Shown here piece by piece: positions 1-6,261 of a stretch of 12,460 nucleotides of DNA; position 1 is the first letter of the stretch; each line of letters opens with the position of its first letter. The notes under the pieces were generated by a model. That model worked only from the letters and a program-made list of their open reading frames with translations. It had not been told where the DNA came from and ran no database searches. The translations under genes and the position numbers were made by a program. Source of the DNA: an uncultured Acetatifactor sp. (GTDB lineage: Bacteria; Bacillota; Clostridia; Lachnospirales; Lachnospiraceae); NCBI GenBank assembly GCA_910586515.1, contig CAJUGL010000080.1:1-12460 (forward strand), written 5' to 3'.

Positions 1-95
1 TGATGCAAAACTACATTTTTTCATTAGGACTAAATTCGGTGGAAACCCTTGATTTCTCAATGGATTTTTCAACCTGTCATTATAATAACTCAAAG
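1..95. mobile_element. Foreign sequence abutting broken spmA (possible mobile-element end)
   Basis: This stretch is clearly richer in A and T than the neighbouring genes and begins exactly where SpmA similarity stops. On the minus strand a frame other than that of spmA stays open from about 97 to the window edge (roughly 32 codons) and contains YYNDRLKN, which weakly recalls the YYN-R segment near the C-terminus of IS3-family integrases. Alternatively, the junction bases GGGCTTTGAGTT loosely resemble the GGCTCTTTG-type ends of ISL3 elements. Neither match is strong. A target-site duplication or second inverted repeat cannot be checked because the other end lies outside the window. A deletion or inversion junction is the main alternative. 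Confidence 0.3.
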
Positions 96-428
96 CCCCG
101 CCGGCGTGCAGGCCCAGCCCAGCCCCAGCACATTGGCAATCACATTCGCTGCTATGTACCCTTCCGCCGGATGTCCTTTGGGAATCCGTGGAAACAGGAA
201 ACGCAGAAAAGGCGCTATCCCCCGGGTAAGCTTACCCACCAGCCCTGCTCTCTGGGCAATCTCCATCAATCCCATCCATAGGGCAACCACTCCTGCCATA
301 GTAAAACACAAAGAAATCGCCTCTCCGGCGCTGTCCAATGCCGCATTTGTCACATCGCTCATCCGCCCTGTAAATGCGCCGTAAATCACCGCAAGCAGTA
401 TCATCACCGCCCAGATTGCATTTAACAT
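90..428 (-). pseudogene. spmA: Spore maturation protein A, 3'-truncated
   Basis: The reading frame begins MLNAIWAVMILLAVIYG and continues through GLMEIAQRAGLVGKL, FPRIPKGHPAEGYIAANVIAN and GLGWACTPAG. This is the N-terminal part of SpmA, a membrane protein of the nucleoside-recognition (Gate) domain family that acts with SpmB in dehydrating the spore core. At least two hydrophobic segments are visible (about residues 4-18 and 40-56). The family is about 196 residues long and normally continues with KAME after TP-G-(L/I). Here a TGA follows residue 112 and nothing downstream in any frame resembles SpmA. The ATG at 428 is chosen because the family starts at MLNAIW or similar; it is preceded by AGGTAAGAAAT. 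An upstream in-frame TTG at 491 would add 21 residues that do not fit the family. spmB, normally next, is not in the window. Identity is secure; loss of function is inferred. Confidence 0.8.
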
Positions 429-629
429 ATTTCTTACCTGAAAATGCTTTTGTTTCAGTTTATGTGCCAGAGATTCCTCTAAGACCTGCAATTTCCGCGG
501 CCGGCGTTAGAACTGCCTCTGTCTGTTCCCAAAAGCATAATAGTAAACAGGCGCCCTCCTGTCCGGAGAAACGCCCGCCTTTGTCCCCTTATTATTTTAT
601 CGCCTCTTTGGTATCTCTCTGGAATCGCC

Positions 630-884
630 TTACAGGGTTCCCTGCGTAAACAGCCCTTTCACATGGGCAACTTCTTCTTCCGTAGCCTTGCTGGCAGGTA
701 CATAATAGGATTTCTCCCTGGCCAGCTGATACAGCTCATCCTGAGACTGCTCACAGGCGTTGCGGATCTGCTTCAATGTCTGCTTTAACTCTTTGTTCTC
801 CGACTGCGCGATCATACCCGCGTAACGGGTCAGTTCTCCGTTGATACCGGCAAGGGTATCTGCTACCATTATTTTTTCCTGCAT
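630..884 (-). CDS. CotF-like spore coat protein
   Basis: This 84-residue protein starts MQEKIMVADTLAGINGELTR and ends near REKSYYVPASKATEEEVAHVKGLF. The pattern is that of the small CotF-family coat proteins common in Clostridia: helical, with Gln/Glu-rich central helices and a conserved SYYVPA segment. These proteins belong to the outer layers of the endospore. Two ATG codons are possible. The one at 890 lies only 3 bases after AGAGG, while the one at 884 lies 9 bases after it and gives the usual MQEK start, so 884 is preferred. The larger form would add Met-Lys. The upstream neighbour is a second coat-type gene of related character, separated by 150 bases that include a terminator, so the two may be transcribed separately. 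Expression in the mother cell during sporulation is expected from the family; I could not identify a sigma-E or sigma-K promoter with confidence. Confidence 0.8.
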   Translation of the reverse strand: MQEKIMVADTLAGINGELTRYAGMIAQSENKELKQTLKQIRNACEQSQDELYQLAREKSYYVPASKATEEEVAHVKGLFTQGTL

Positions 885-968
885 CTTCATCTACCTCTCA
901 TTCTCAAAATCCATAATGCCTTCCCTGCGCCAAATCATGTTCTCGTCTCCCGCTGTTTTTGAACCATG

Positions 969-1004
969 AAAAAAGTCGTTACTGTGAACTGATTGAACAG
1001 TAAC
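969..1004 (-). terminator. Rho-independent terminator of the small coat gene
   Basis: Read on the minus strand, GTTACTGT and ACAGTAAC form a perfect 8-bp stem around an 11-base loop. After GAC comes a run of six T. The site begins 31 bases after the stop codon of the small coat gene. The stem is AT-rich, so termination may be partial. Its sequence is shared with a copy upstream of the same gene (see the inverted repeat). Confidence 0.6.
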
Positions 1005-1034
1005 AAGAATTCTTCCCGGTCAGCGCCGGAAACC

Positions 1035-1220
1035 TTAGCTCAGGAACTTCATCAGCTGCTGCTTATTATCCATGGCCGACTTTGCGCCTTTCTCAAAGAA
1101 CTGTTTGATCTGGGGATCTTTTGCCTCCTGGGCATAGGCCTGCATCTTGCAATGGGTGGTATCATACCCGCCGATCAGGTGTCGCAGATTCTGTAAATCA
1201 AGTTCAGAAATGTTGCTCAT
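1035..1220 (-). CDS. Small CotF-like spore coat protein
   Basis: A 61-residue protein beginning MSNISELDLQNLRHLIGGYD and ending GAKSAMDNKQQLMKFLS. The sequence matches the short CotF/ferritin-like coat proteins of Clostridia: ELDLQNLRHLI is followed by YAQEAKDPQIKQFFEKGA, which resembles a helix-hairpin unit. It has no signal peptide and no membrane segment. An upstream ATG at 1226 would add Met-Asp, but it lies only 1 base after AGGAGG, whereas the ATG at 1220 has a 7-base spacer, so 1220 is the better start. The gene precedes the other CotF-like gene, a common pairing, and the two products probably act together in the coat. A terminator follows at 969-1004 and an inverted repeat flanks the gene. 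The function is known from the family only. Confidence 0.78.
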   Translation of the reverse strand: MSNISELDLQNLRHLIGGYDTTHCKMQAYAQEAKDPQIKQFFEKGAKSAMDNKQQLMKFLS

Positions 1221-1227
1221 ATCCATA

Positions 1228-1233
1228 CCTCCT
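1228..1233 (-). promoter_or_regulatory. Shine-Dalgarno site deciding the coat gene start
   Basis: AGGAGG on the minus strand lies 1 base before the ATG at 1226 and 7 bases before the ATG at 1220. Only the second spacing is workable, which fixes the start at 1220. Confidence 0.7.
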
Positions 1234-1334
1234 GTTATTCATACCACTGAAAAATCCGAAAACGAACCTTCCATTTTGTGATTACGAGCTTATTATCTGC
1301 GCACAGAAAAAATATATACTGACAATTCTTGTAA

Positions 1335-1358
1335 CAGTTCAGTGCTCAGTCTGAACTG
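1335..1358. other. Perfect hairpin upstream of the small coat gene
   Basis: CAGTTCAG and CTGAACTG form a perfect 8-bp inverted repeat with an 8-base loop. The structure overlaps the outer end of the right arm of the 18-bp inverted repeat and lies about 115 bases upstream of the coat gene start. No T run follows on the minus strand. It could be an operator or the structured end of a repeat element. The surrounding 1227-1442 gap holds this hairpin and no coding sequence I can support. Confidence 0.4.
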
Positions 1359-1416
1359 CTGCGCAAATTTTCCGCAAAAAACAGGAAGCAGTCCCATATT
1401 CTTTTTTATTTTTCAG

Positions 1417-1450
1417 AAAAGATATTCCAGGAATATATTCCTTTATATCT
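1417..1450 (-). terminator. Candidate terminator overlapping the DUF6472-type stop codon
   Basis: On the minus strand an outer stem AGATAT/ATATCT encloses the perfect 14-base palindrome AGGAATATATTCCT (1429-1442), followed by four T. The stop codon of the small Cys-rich gene (1443-1445) lies inside the hairpin. The stem is AT-rich and the T run short, so efficiency is doubtful. It falls where the ricT-trmN6-rsmI operon would be expected to end. Confidence 0.35.
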
Positions 1451-1622
1451 GCCGCCTGACTATTCCGTATTCGTCATCTCTGCGGAAATAGGGGCATTCC
1501 CATCGGCTTCCTGACAAAAAGCGATACATTTCATCCTCGTCCAGATTCACCAGACAGCAAAAACATTCATAATCTTCATCATATACGTAATTGACACACA
1601 TGTCACAACAACTGGCCGCCAC
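1443..1622 (-). CDS. Short Cys-rich protein, DUF6472-type
   Basis: A 59-residue protein with a core of NYVYDEDYECFCC, LDEDEMYRFLSG, CPYF and DEYGIVRRQ. From memory this matches the small Lachnospiraceae proteins of the DUF6472 family, whose function is unknown. Six Cys residues lie at positions 5, 6, 9, 20, 22 and 23 and another near 43, which suggests metal binding, probably zinc; this is inference. The GTG start at 1622 is chosen because GGAGAGGG lies 6 bases upstream and because it retains the CCDMC cluster. An ATG at 1601 would give 52 residues but has no ribosome-binding site. The gene overlaps the last 20 bases of rsmI in another frame, so the two are probably translationally coupled, and it is the last gene of the ricT-trmN6-rsmI unit. 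The protein is strongly acidic in its first half and basic at its end. Confidence 0.75.
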   Translation of the reverse strand: MAASCCDMCVNYVYDEDYECFCCLVNLDEDEMYRFLSGSRWECPYFRRDDEYGIVRRQI

Positions 1623-2478
1623 TTTCTTCCCTCTCCGTTTCCCTGTTCAAATAAGCGTATATGTCCCGTTTTCCGACTCCTCTGTCTCTGGCTACCTGTT
1701 TCATCGCCGTTTTCCTGTCCATTCCCCGGTCCTCGTAGTGAGCCATGTGCTCTTCTATGGTCATTTCCTCCCAGGAGGCGATCTCCTCCCTGCGCTGTTC
1801 CTGAAAACTCTTCCCCTCCAGTACCAGCACATACTCTCCTCTGGGTTCTTCTGTCTTATACCGCTCCCTGGCCTGGCTCAGGGTTGTGGGCAGTATAGTC
1901 TCAAATTTTTTCGTCAGCTCCCTGCAAAGCGTAATCTTCCGGTCTCCCAGGCAATTCTCCAGCTCTTCTAATGTTCCGACGAGATGATGGGGCGCTTCAT
2001 AGAGTATCATCGTGCGGCTCTCTCTGCGAAGCTCCTCCAGAACAAGCCTTCGCGTCTTCTTCTCAGCAGGCAGAAAACCCTCGAAACAAAAACGCCTGGC
2101 GGACAGTCCGGAAAGGGTCAGCGCAGTAATGCAGGCGCAGGCTCCCGGCAGGCTGGTCACCGGCACATGACTTTCATGACACATCTTCACCAGCACTTCT
2201 CCCGGATCCGAAATGGCCGGAGTTCCCGCATCCGTAATCAGGGCCACCTGCTTTCCCTCCAGCAGCAGCCCCACAAGCTGCTGCGCCTTTTCCACCTTAT
2301 TGTACTCATGATAACTGGTCATCGGCGTGTGAATGTCAAAATAATTCAATATTTTCACGCTGTTCCTTGTATCTTCAGCCGCAATTAGGTCTACCATTTT
2401 CAGCGTCTCCACCACACGAGGTGTCATATCCTGCAGATTCCCGATAGGCGTGGCGCATAAATATAAAGTACCCGTCAT
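1603..2478 (-). CDS. rsmI: 16S rRNA (cytidine-1402-2'-O)-methyltransferase
   Basis: This 291-residue protein is a member of the tetrapyrrole methylase fold. RsmI uses S-adenosylmethionine to methylate the 2'-OH of C1402 in the 16S rRNA decoding centre. The N-terminus GTLYLCATPIGNL, followed by LIAAEDTR, ITDAGTPAISDPG and LPGACACITALTLSGL, is diagnostic, with FEGFLP and ILYEAPHHL further on. The C-terminal helical part (TIEEHMAHYEDRGMDRKTAMKQVARDRGVGKRDIY) is the usual small-domain extension. The ATG at 2478 is chosen over an upstream in-frame start at 2532 because AGGGAGAGG sits just before it and because MTGTLYLCATPIGNL is the normal family start. The gene lies 34 bases downstream of trmN6 in the same operon, the same order as yabB-yabC in Bacillus, although the intervening yazA is missing. 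Confidence 0.96.
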   Translation of the reverse strand: MTGTLYLCATPIGNLQDMTPRVVETLKMVDLIAAEDTRNSVKILNYFDIHTPMTSYHEYNKVEKAQQLVGLLLEGKQVALITDAGTPAISDPGEVLVKMCHESHVPVTSLPGACACITALTLSGLSARRFCFEGFLPAEKKTRRLVLEELRRESRTMILYEAPHHLVGTLEELENCLGDRKITLCRELTKKFETILPTTLSQARERYKTEEPRGEYVLVLEGKSFQEQRREEIASWEEMTIEEHMAHYEDRGMDRKTAMKQVARDRGVGKRDIYAYLNRETEREESGGQLL

Positions 2479-2512
2479 TTTCCTCTCCCTGTCTGCTGCT
2501 CCGCCGCAGATC

Positions 2513-3250
2513 TCAAAACTCATAAATTCCACTGATTTCCGATGTATATACCCCTGGCTTCCGATAAATAATCATGGGTTTCTCCACCGTTAGCCTCGGC
2601 CTTCCTCCCCGTACCGCTTCCAGAAGTACCATGTTGGGTTCTTTGTCCGCATACGGATACACTAAACGCATCCGCTTCGGTTCTAACTTGTACCTGGTCA
2701 ATGTAATCATAATCTCCGCAAGCCTGAACGGCCTGTGTACCAGAAAAAAATGCCCTCCCGGCTTAAGAAGCCTGGCCGTCTGCCTTGCCACATCCTCAAA
2801 GGTGCACATAATCTCATGCCGGGCAATTGCCTTGGGCTCCTCAGGATTGGTCAGGCCATGCTGACCTATCATATAGGGCGGATTGCAGGTAATACAGTCA
2901 AAAGAGGCAGACGGAAAAATCCGGTCTGCCTCTTTGATATCACCGGCCACGATCTCAATTTTATCCGTCAGACCGTTTAAAGCTACGCTTCTGGCCGCCA
3001 TATCCGCGCTCTCCGCCTGAATCTCCAGTCCGGTCAGATGTCCGCAGCGGTATTTCGCCTCCATCAGCAGCAACAGAATCCCTGTTCCCGTTCCCAGATC
3101 CAGCAGCCGGTCTCTTTGTCCTGCCCTTGCGAAACTGGAGAGAAGAACCGCGTCCATCCCAAAACAAAATTTCTGAGGACTCTGGATAATCCGGTAACCG
3201 CAGCGCTGCAGATCATCCAGCCGCTCCCCCGGTTTAAGCATGGTCGTCAT
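2513..3250 (-). CDS. trmN6: tRNA1(Val) (adenine-37-N6)-methyltransferase-like protein
   Basis: A 245-residue class I S-adenosylmethionine-dependent methyltransferase of the YabB/TrmN6 (YfiC) family. DLGTGTG at about residues 51-57 is SAM motif I, GLEIQ is the acidic loop, and NPPY at 123-126 is the catalytic motif of N6-adenine methyltransferases. ERLDDLQ, FCFGMDAVLL and FLVHRPFRL are further family features. The ATG at 3250 is preferred because AAGG lies about 5 bases before it; a second ATG at 3241 starts at MLKPGERL and is also plausible. Either start overlaps the 3' end of ricT, so translation is probably coupled. An open frame continues upstream to 3463 but is only a shadow of the RicT tail. 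Family membership is secure; the exact tRNA substrate is inferred from E. coli TrmN6. Confidence 0.9.
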   Translation of the reverse strand: MTTMLKPGERLDDLQRCGYRIIQSPQKFCFGMDAVLLSSFARAGQRDRLLDLGTGTGILLLLMEAKYRCGHLTGLEIQAESADMAARSVALNGLTDKIEIVAGDIKEADRIFPSASFDCITCNPPYMIGQHGLTNPEEPKAIARHEIMCTFEDVARQTARLLKPGGHFFLVHRPFRLAEIMITLTRYKLEPKRMRLVYPYADKEPNMVLLEAVRGGRPRLTVEKPMIIYRKPGVYTSEISGIYEF

Positions 3251-4505
3251 GATAGCCTTGACGCTGGCGGTTTCTGTTGTCCTGACGCCTTCTGTTGTCA
3301 TAGCGATTCCTGCCCCCCTGACGTGAACCGGACAGCCTGTTCTCTCCAAGCTGCTGTTCGGACTGTGTTTGCCTGCCGTACTGGCGCTGTTCACCGTCTG
3401 ACGAAACACCTGTCTGCCTTGCTCCCTCACCCGGCCTCTGATTATACGGCCTGCGGCTCTCACCGGTTCGCTGGCCCGGCTGCCTGGTATTTTCCGAACG
3501 CTGACTGAACGGCCTGTTTCCTTCCCCTCGCTGGCCGCCGCTCTGTCTGCCTTTCCCCTCGTGCCGGTTTCTGCCGCCCTCGGGTTTGTTCTCCCCTCCG
3601 TCCTCCTGCCTTTCCTGCTTCGCTGCCTCCTCCAGACGCTCCAACTCCTGCAGCTCCTCTTTCGACAGATCCATTTTCTCTTTCTTCCCGTGCTTACGCC
3701 GAAAATGCAGCTTATCCACCGGATACTCTTTTATCTCTTTTTCATCCCCCACATCTACCACTACCTTTACCAGCTGACGAAGCACGTTGACGCTCTGCAC
3801 CTCACCCTTCAGCCCGTCCGCCGCAGTAACATAATCCCCGATGTCGGGAAGTCTCCTGTTCAGCTCCTCATAGGTCTCCTCTTCATTTTTCAGACAGCAC
3901 ATAAGCCTGCCGCACACACCCGATATCTTTGCCGGATTCAGAGACAGGTTCTGTTCTTTCGCCATCTTGATGGACACCGGCACAAAGTCCGACAAGTAGC
4001 TGTGACAGCACAGCGGACGACCGCAGATCCCTATTCCGCCCACCAACTTGGTCTCGTCCCTCACACCGATCTGCCGCAGTTCAATCCTTGTCTTAAAGAC
4101 ACTGGCCAAATCCTTCACCAGCTCGCGAAAGTCAATCCGTCCGTCGGCGGTAAAGTAAAAAAGCACTTTATTATTGTCGAAAGTATATTCCGCGTCAATC
4201 AGCTTCATCTCCAACTTGTGGTCATGTATTTTTTCCAGACATACCTTAAAAGCCTCTTTTTCCTTCTCCCTGTTGGCGTTCTCCTGCTCCACATCCCTCT
4301 GATTTGCCACACGAATTACCGGCTTCAGGGGCTGAACCACCTTCTCCTCCTCAACTTCCGTGACTCCGGTCACAACGGTTCCGAATTCGATCCCTCTGGC
4401 CGTCTCGACGATAACCCGGTCCCCTTTCTTTATTTCCAAATTCAGCGGATCAAAAAAATAAATCTTGCCCGCAGTCCTGAATCGTACTCCAATCACTCTG
4501 ATCAT
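3234..4505 (-). CDS. ricT: PSP1-domain protein RicT (YaaT) with long disordered tail
   Basis: A 423-residue protein. Residues 1 to about 275 are the PSP1/RicT core: IRVIGVRFRTAGKIYFFDP, FYFTADGRIDFRELVKDLA, and two cysteine clusters CGRPLCC (161, 166, 167) and CGRLMCC (198, 203, 204) in the places expected for iron-sulphur ligands. In Bacillus RicT forms the Y-complex with RicA and RicF, which guides RNase Y-dependent mRNA maturation and affects sporulation and competence. After a Lys/Glu helix (about 272-302) comes a tail of some 120 residues rich in Arg, Gly, Gln and Asn, with repeated RPxxQR/RQxGQR-type blocks. The family is usually around 275-310 residues, so the tail is an extension and may bind RNA. 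The start at 4505 has GAGGTGG 4 bases upstream. The gene follows holB, as in Bacillus, and overlaps trmN6. Confidence 0.93.
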   Translation of the reverse strand: MIRVIGVRFRTAGKIYFFDPLNLEIKKGDRVIVETARGIEFGTVVTGVTEVEEEKVVQPLKPVIRVANQRDVEQENANREKEKEAFKVCLEKIHDHKLEMKLIDAEYTFDNNKVLFYFTADGRIDFRELVKDLASVFKTRIELRQIGVRDETKLVGGIGICGRPLCCHSYLSDFVPVSIKMAKEQNLSLNPAKISGVCGRLMCCLKNEEETYEELNRRLPDIGDYVTAADGLKGEVQSVNVLRQLVKVVVDVGDEKEIKEYPVDKLHFRRKHGKKEKMDLSKEELQELERLEEAAKQERQEDGGENKPEGGRNRHEGKGRQSGGQRGEGNRPFSQRSENTRQPGQRTGESRRPYNQRPGEGARQTGVSSDGEQRQYGRQTQSEQQLGENRLSGSRQGGRNRYDNRRRQDNRNRQRQGYHDDHA

Positions 4506-4542
4506 CTATCCACCTCACCCGATCTATATCTGTATACAGCAA

Positions 4543-4571
4543 CAGCCGACGGCGCTAATCACCGTCAGCTG
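4543..4571 (-). promoter_or_regulatory. Hairpin in the ricT leader
   Basis: CAGCTGACGG pairs with CCGTCGGCTG across a 9-base loop, giving 10 pairs with one G-T wobble. It lies directly after the candidate -10 box, so it would form at the very 5' end of the ricT transcript. The perfect palindrome CTGTATACAG follows at 4530-4539. No T run follows on the minus strand, so it is not a terminator in that direction. It may be a 5'-stabilising hairpin or an operator. Confidence 0.45.
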
Positions 4572-4573
4572 CT

Positions 4574-4582
4574 ATTTTAACA
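4574..4582 (-). promoter_or_regulatory. Candidate extended -10 promoter for ricT operon
   Basis: TGTTAAAAT on the minus strand fits the extended -10 pattern TGnTAnnnT, and the segment upstream is AT-rich, with a run of six T. No good -35 hexamer is present at 17 bases. It would start transcription about 60 bases before the ricT ATG, inside the 248-base gap after holB. That gap holds no other feature I can support. Confidence 0.4.
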
Positions 4583-4753
4583 CATCTCTTCCCAAAAAAC
4601 TATAGTAAATTGCTGCCCTGTATTCCTTTTTCAGGCAGGCTCGAAACTTTATCATAAATTGCGCTTAAAACCCCCGTCGAGTTACCCGCAGACTGTTCCG
4701 CGCCCTGTCTGAACCGGGGCCGGGACTTAAGCAAGCTTCCTCTGCCTCCGCGG

Positions 4754-5767
4754 TCACGATACCCGCAATGTCCCTCCGCTGTTTTCCTGGATAGACAGCA
4801 TCAGCAGTTCCATCACTAATTCAAAATTCACATTCGCGTCCAGGCGTCTTTTCGCAGTATCCAATGCCTTGATGATATTCTCTATTCCCTCGTAACTGCT
4901 GCGCTGAGCCGTTTTCCGCAAAGCCTGTATCTCTTCCCTGAAAATCAAATGATTTACATCGCTTGTAGCTTTGAACAGCAGCGCATCCCTGTACCAGATC
5001 GCGCAGATATCCAGATAATCCTTGATCTCCAGTTTATACTCCACAATTTTCTTTACCGCCGTAACGATTTCATTCAGGTCCATATCCTGTATGTACTTTA
5101 ACAGGGACAGCGCTTCCGCCTTTACCTTCTCGAAGTCTTCGCTGGTTGCCAGAGCCTTCGCCTTGCCGATATTTCCCCTGGCAAAAGCTGCGCAGACCTC
5201 GGCTTTATAGTCCGGCACCTGGAGTGTGGTACAAAGATACTCCTTTACCTGCCTGTCCGTAACAGGCTTCATGTTCAGCACCACGCAGCGGCTTAAAATG
5301 GTGGGAAGCAGGGCATCCACATTGGCTGTCAGCAGCAGGATCACCACGTATTCCGGAGGTTCCTCCAAAGTCTTGAGCAGAGCATTCTGTGCCTGCACCG
5401 TCATCTTCTCCGCCTCGTTTACGATGTATATCTTTCTGGAGCTGCTGTATGGCTTAATGCCTACGTCATTATTCAGCTGCGAGCGGATGTCGTCCACACT
5501 GACCGTGTTTGGCTTCTCATGGACTACCCTCGTAATGTCCGGATGATTTTCCGACAGGGCCTGCCTGCAGGAACGGCATTCCTGACATGGCCTGCCTTCC
5601 TCTTTCTCACACTGCAGAGCCATGGCAAACACATTGGCAATGAACTCTTTGCCTGAGGACTTCTCCCCATTGATAATATATGCATGGGATATCTTACCCG
5701 AAGAAAGCGCATTCTGTAAATGCTCCTTTATCTGTTCCTGTCCGACAATATCCTGAAATCCTGCCAT
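4754..5767 (-). CDS. holB: DNA polymerase III subunit delta'
   Basis: A 337-residue clamp-loader subunit; delta' is a structural part of the complex that loads the beta clamp at replication forks. It begins FQDIVGQEQIKEHLQNAL and SHAYIINGEKSSGKE. A zinc-binding module uses Cys 53, 61, 64 and 67. QNALLKTLEEPPE is the sensor/linker signature, and LPTILSRC supplies the SRC arginine-finger motif at 159-161. The Walker A motif has Glu in place of Ser/Thr after the Lys, and the Walker B position reads NEAE, so ATP hydrolysis is unlikely, as is normal for delta'. The C-terminal collar domain is present. The start at 5767 has AAGGGGG 5 bases upstream. The gene follows yaaR by 32 bases, and yaaR-holB-ricT is a conserved order. 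Confidence 0.95.
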   Translation of the reverse strand: MAGFQDIVGQEQIKEHLQNALSSGKISHAYIINGEKSSGKEFIANVFAMALQCEKEEGRPCQECRSCRQALSENHPDITRVVHEKPNTVSVDDIRSQLNNDVGIKPYSSSRKIYIVNEAEKMTVQAQNALLKTLEEPPEYVVILLLTANVDALLPTILSRCVVLNMKPVTDRQVKEYLCTTLQVPDYKAEVCAAFARGNIGKAKALATSEDFEKVKAEALSLLKYIQDMDLNEIVTAVKKIVEYKLEIKDYLDICAIWYRDALLFKATSDVNHLIFREEIQALRKTAQRSSYEGIENIIKALDTAKRRLDANVNFELVMELLMLSIQENSGGTLRVS

Positions 5768-5799
5768 AATAACCCCCTTGTCCGTTCTTTTGTGAGCCC

Positions 5800-6240
5800 T
5801 TAAGTGAAGATATCCAGCAGCAATCCTCTGATTTCTCCGATTTTATCCAAAATCGCAAGATTATCTTCCTCGTCCTTCATCAGTTCCTTTGCCAGCTGGT
5901 CCAGGTTCTCATCAATCAGCCGGATAATCCCGTACACTCGATGCCGTCCGCGTCTGTCCAGAAAATTTTCTCTGGAAAAAGAGTGCGAATGTGTCACTAC
6001 TTCGTTCATAAAATCCTTTACCAGCCTCCTGTAATGCCACATATCCCGCACATCCCGCCTCTTGTAAAGGCGCTCGCCCTGCATGGTGATCTCTTCCATC
6101 AACGTTTGAAGGCGCGCCTGAAGTTCCGCTCCCTCCACATGGCTGGCAAGCATAAATTTAAAACTGCCGTCCGATGGCTGTGCGCTCTGTACCGGCTCTA
6201 CCGGAGCGCTGGGGTTTATCTGTCCTACTTTGATTTCCAT
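5800..6240 (-). CDS. yaaR: YaaR family protein (DUF327)
   Basis: A 146-residue, highly charged, mostly helical protein with no signal peptide or membrane segment. The core FKFMLASHVEGAELQARLQTL, LYKRRDVRDMWHYRRLVKDFMNEVV and the C-terminal DENLDQLAKELMKDEEDNLAILDKIGEIRGLLLDI identify DUF327. No molecular function has been established for the family. Residues 1-25 are Pro/Ser-rich and probably flexible. The gene lies between a P-loop kinase-like gene and holB, exactly where yaaR stands in Bacillus, apart from the missing yaaQ/darA. Conserved linkage to holB hints at a role connected to replication or nucleotide signalling, but this is only association. The identification rests on recalled sequence features and synteny. 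Confidence 0.88.
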   Translation of the reverse strand: MEIKVGQINPSAPVEPVQSAQPSDGSFKFMLASHVEGAELQARLQTLMEEITMQGERLYKRRDVRDMWHYRRLVKDFMNEVVTHSHSFSRENFLDRRGRHRVYGIIRLIDENLDQLAKELMKDEEDNLAILDKIGEIRGLLLDIFT

Positions 6241-6261
6241 ATGCCTGCCCTTCTTTCCCTG

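Larger units (their letters stand above)
994..1341. repeat. 18-bp inverted repeat pair bracketing the small coat gene
   Basis: TGAACAGTAACAAGAATT on the plus strand at 994-1011 reappears as TGAACTGTTACAAGAATT on the minus strand at 1324-1341, with 16 of 18 identical and both pointing inward. The pair encloses 348 bases that contain the whole 61-codon coat gene, its ribosome-binding site and its upstream region. Each arm is adjacent to or part of a local hairpin. No transposase and no obvious target duplication are visible. It may be a shared regulatory motif, a terminator-related repeat, or the terminal repeats of a small non-autonomous element. Confidence 0.5.

Noticed and set aside
429..491. 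TTG-started N-terminal extension of spmA
   Set aside because: The 21 extra residues are charged and do not fit SpmA, which starts at MLNAIW-like sequence.
492..629. Hairpin with GC-rich arms between the coat gene and spmA
   Set aside because: GGCG...CGCC with an inner CTCC/GGAG stem can be drawn near 550-580, but no T run follows on the minus strand and the arms are interrupted.
891..968. Sporulation promoter for the CotF-like gene
   Set aside because: GCATTATGG loosely resembles a sporulation-sigma -10, but no matching -35 at an acceptable distance was found.
3251..3463. N-terminal extension of the trmN6-like frame by 71 residues
   Set aside because: The extension is out of frame with, and opposite in character to, the RicT tail it overlaps. 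The methyltransferase family begins near ERLDDLQ, and AAGG lies just before the ATG at 3250.
3561..4580. Long plus-strand open frame opposite ricT
   Set aside because: It is antisense to the well-supported RicT frame and its Leu/His-rich translation matches no family I recognise.
4660..4759. Possible 30-codon GTG gene overlapping the holB stop (GTGA)
   Set aside because: No ribosome-binding site at the right distance and a composition without recognisable features.
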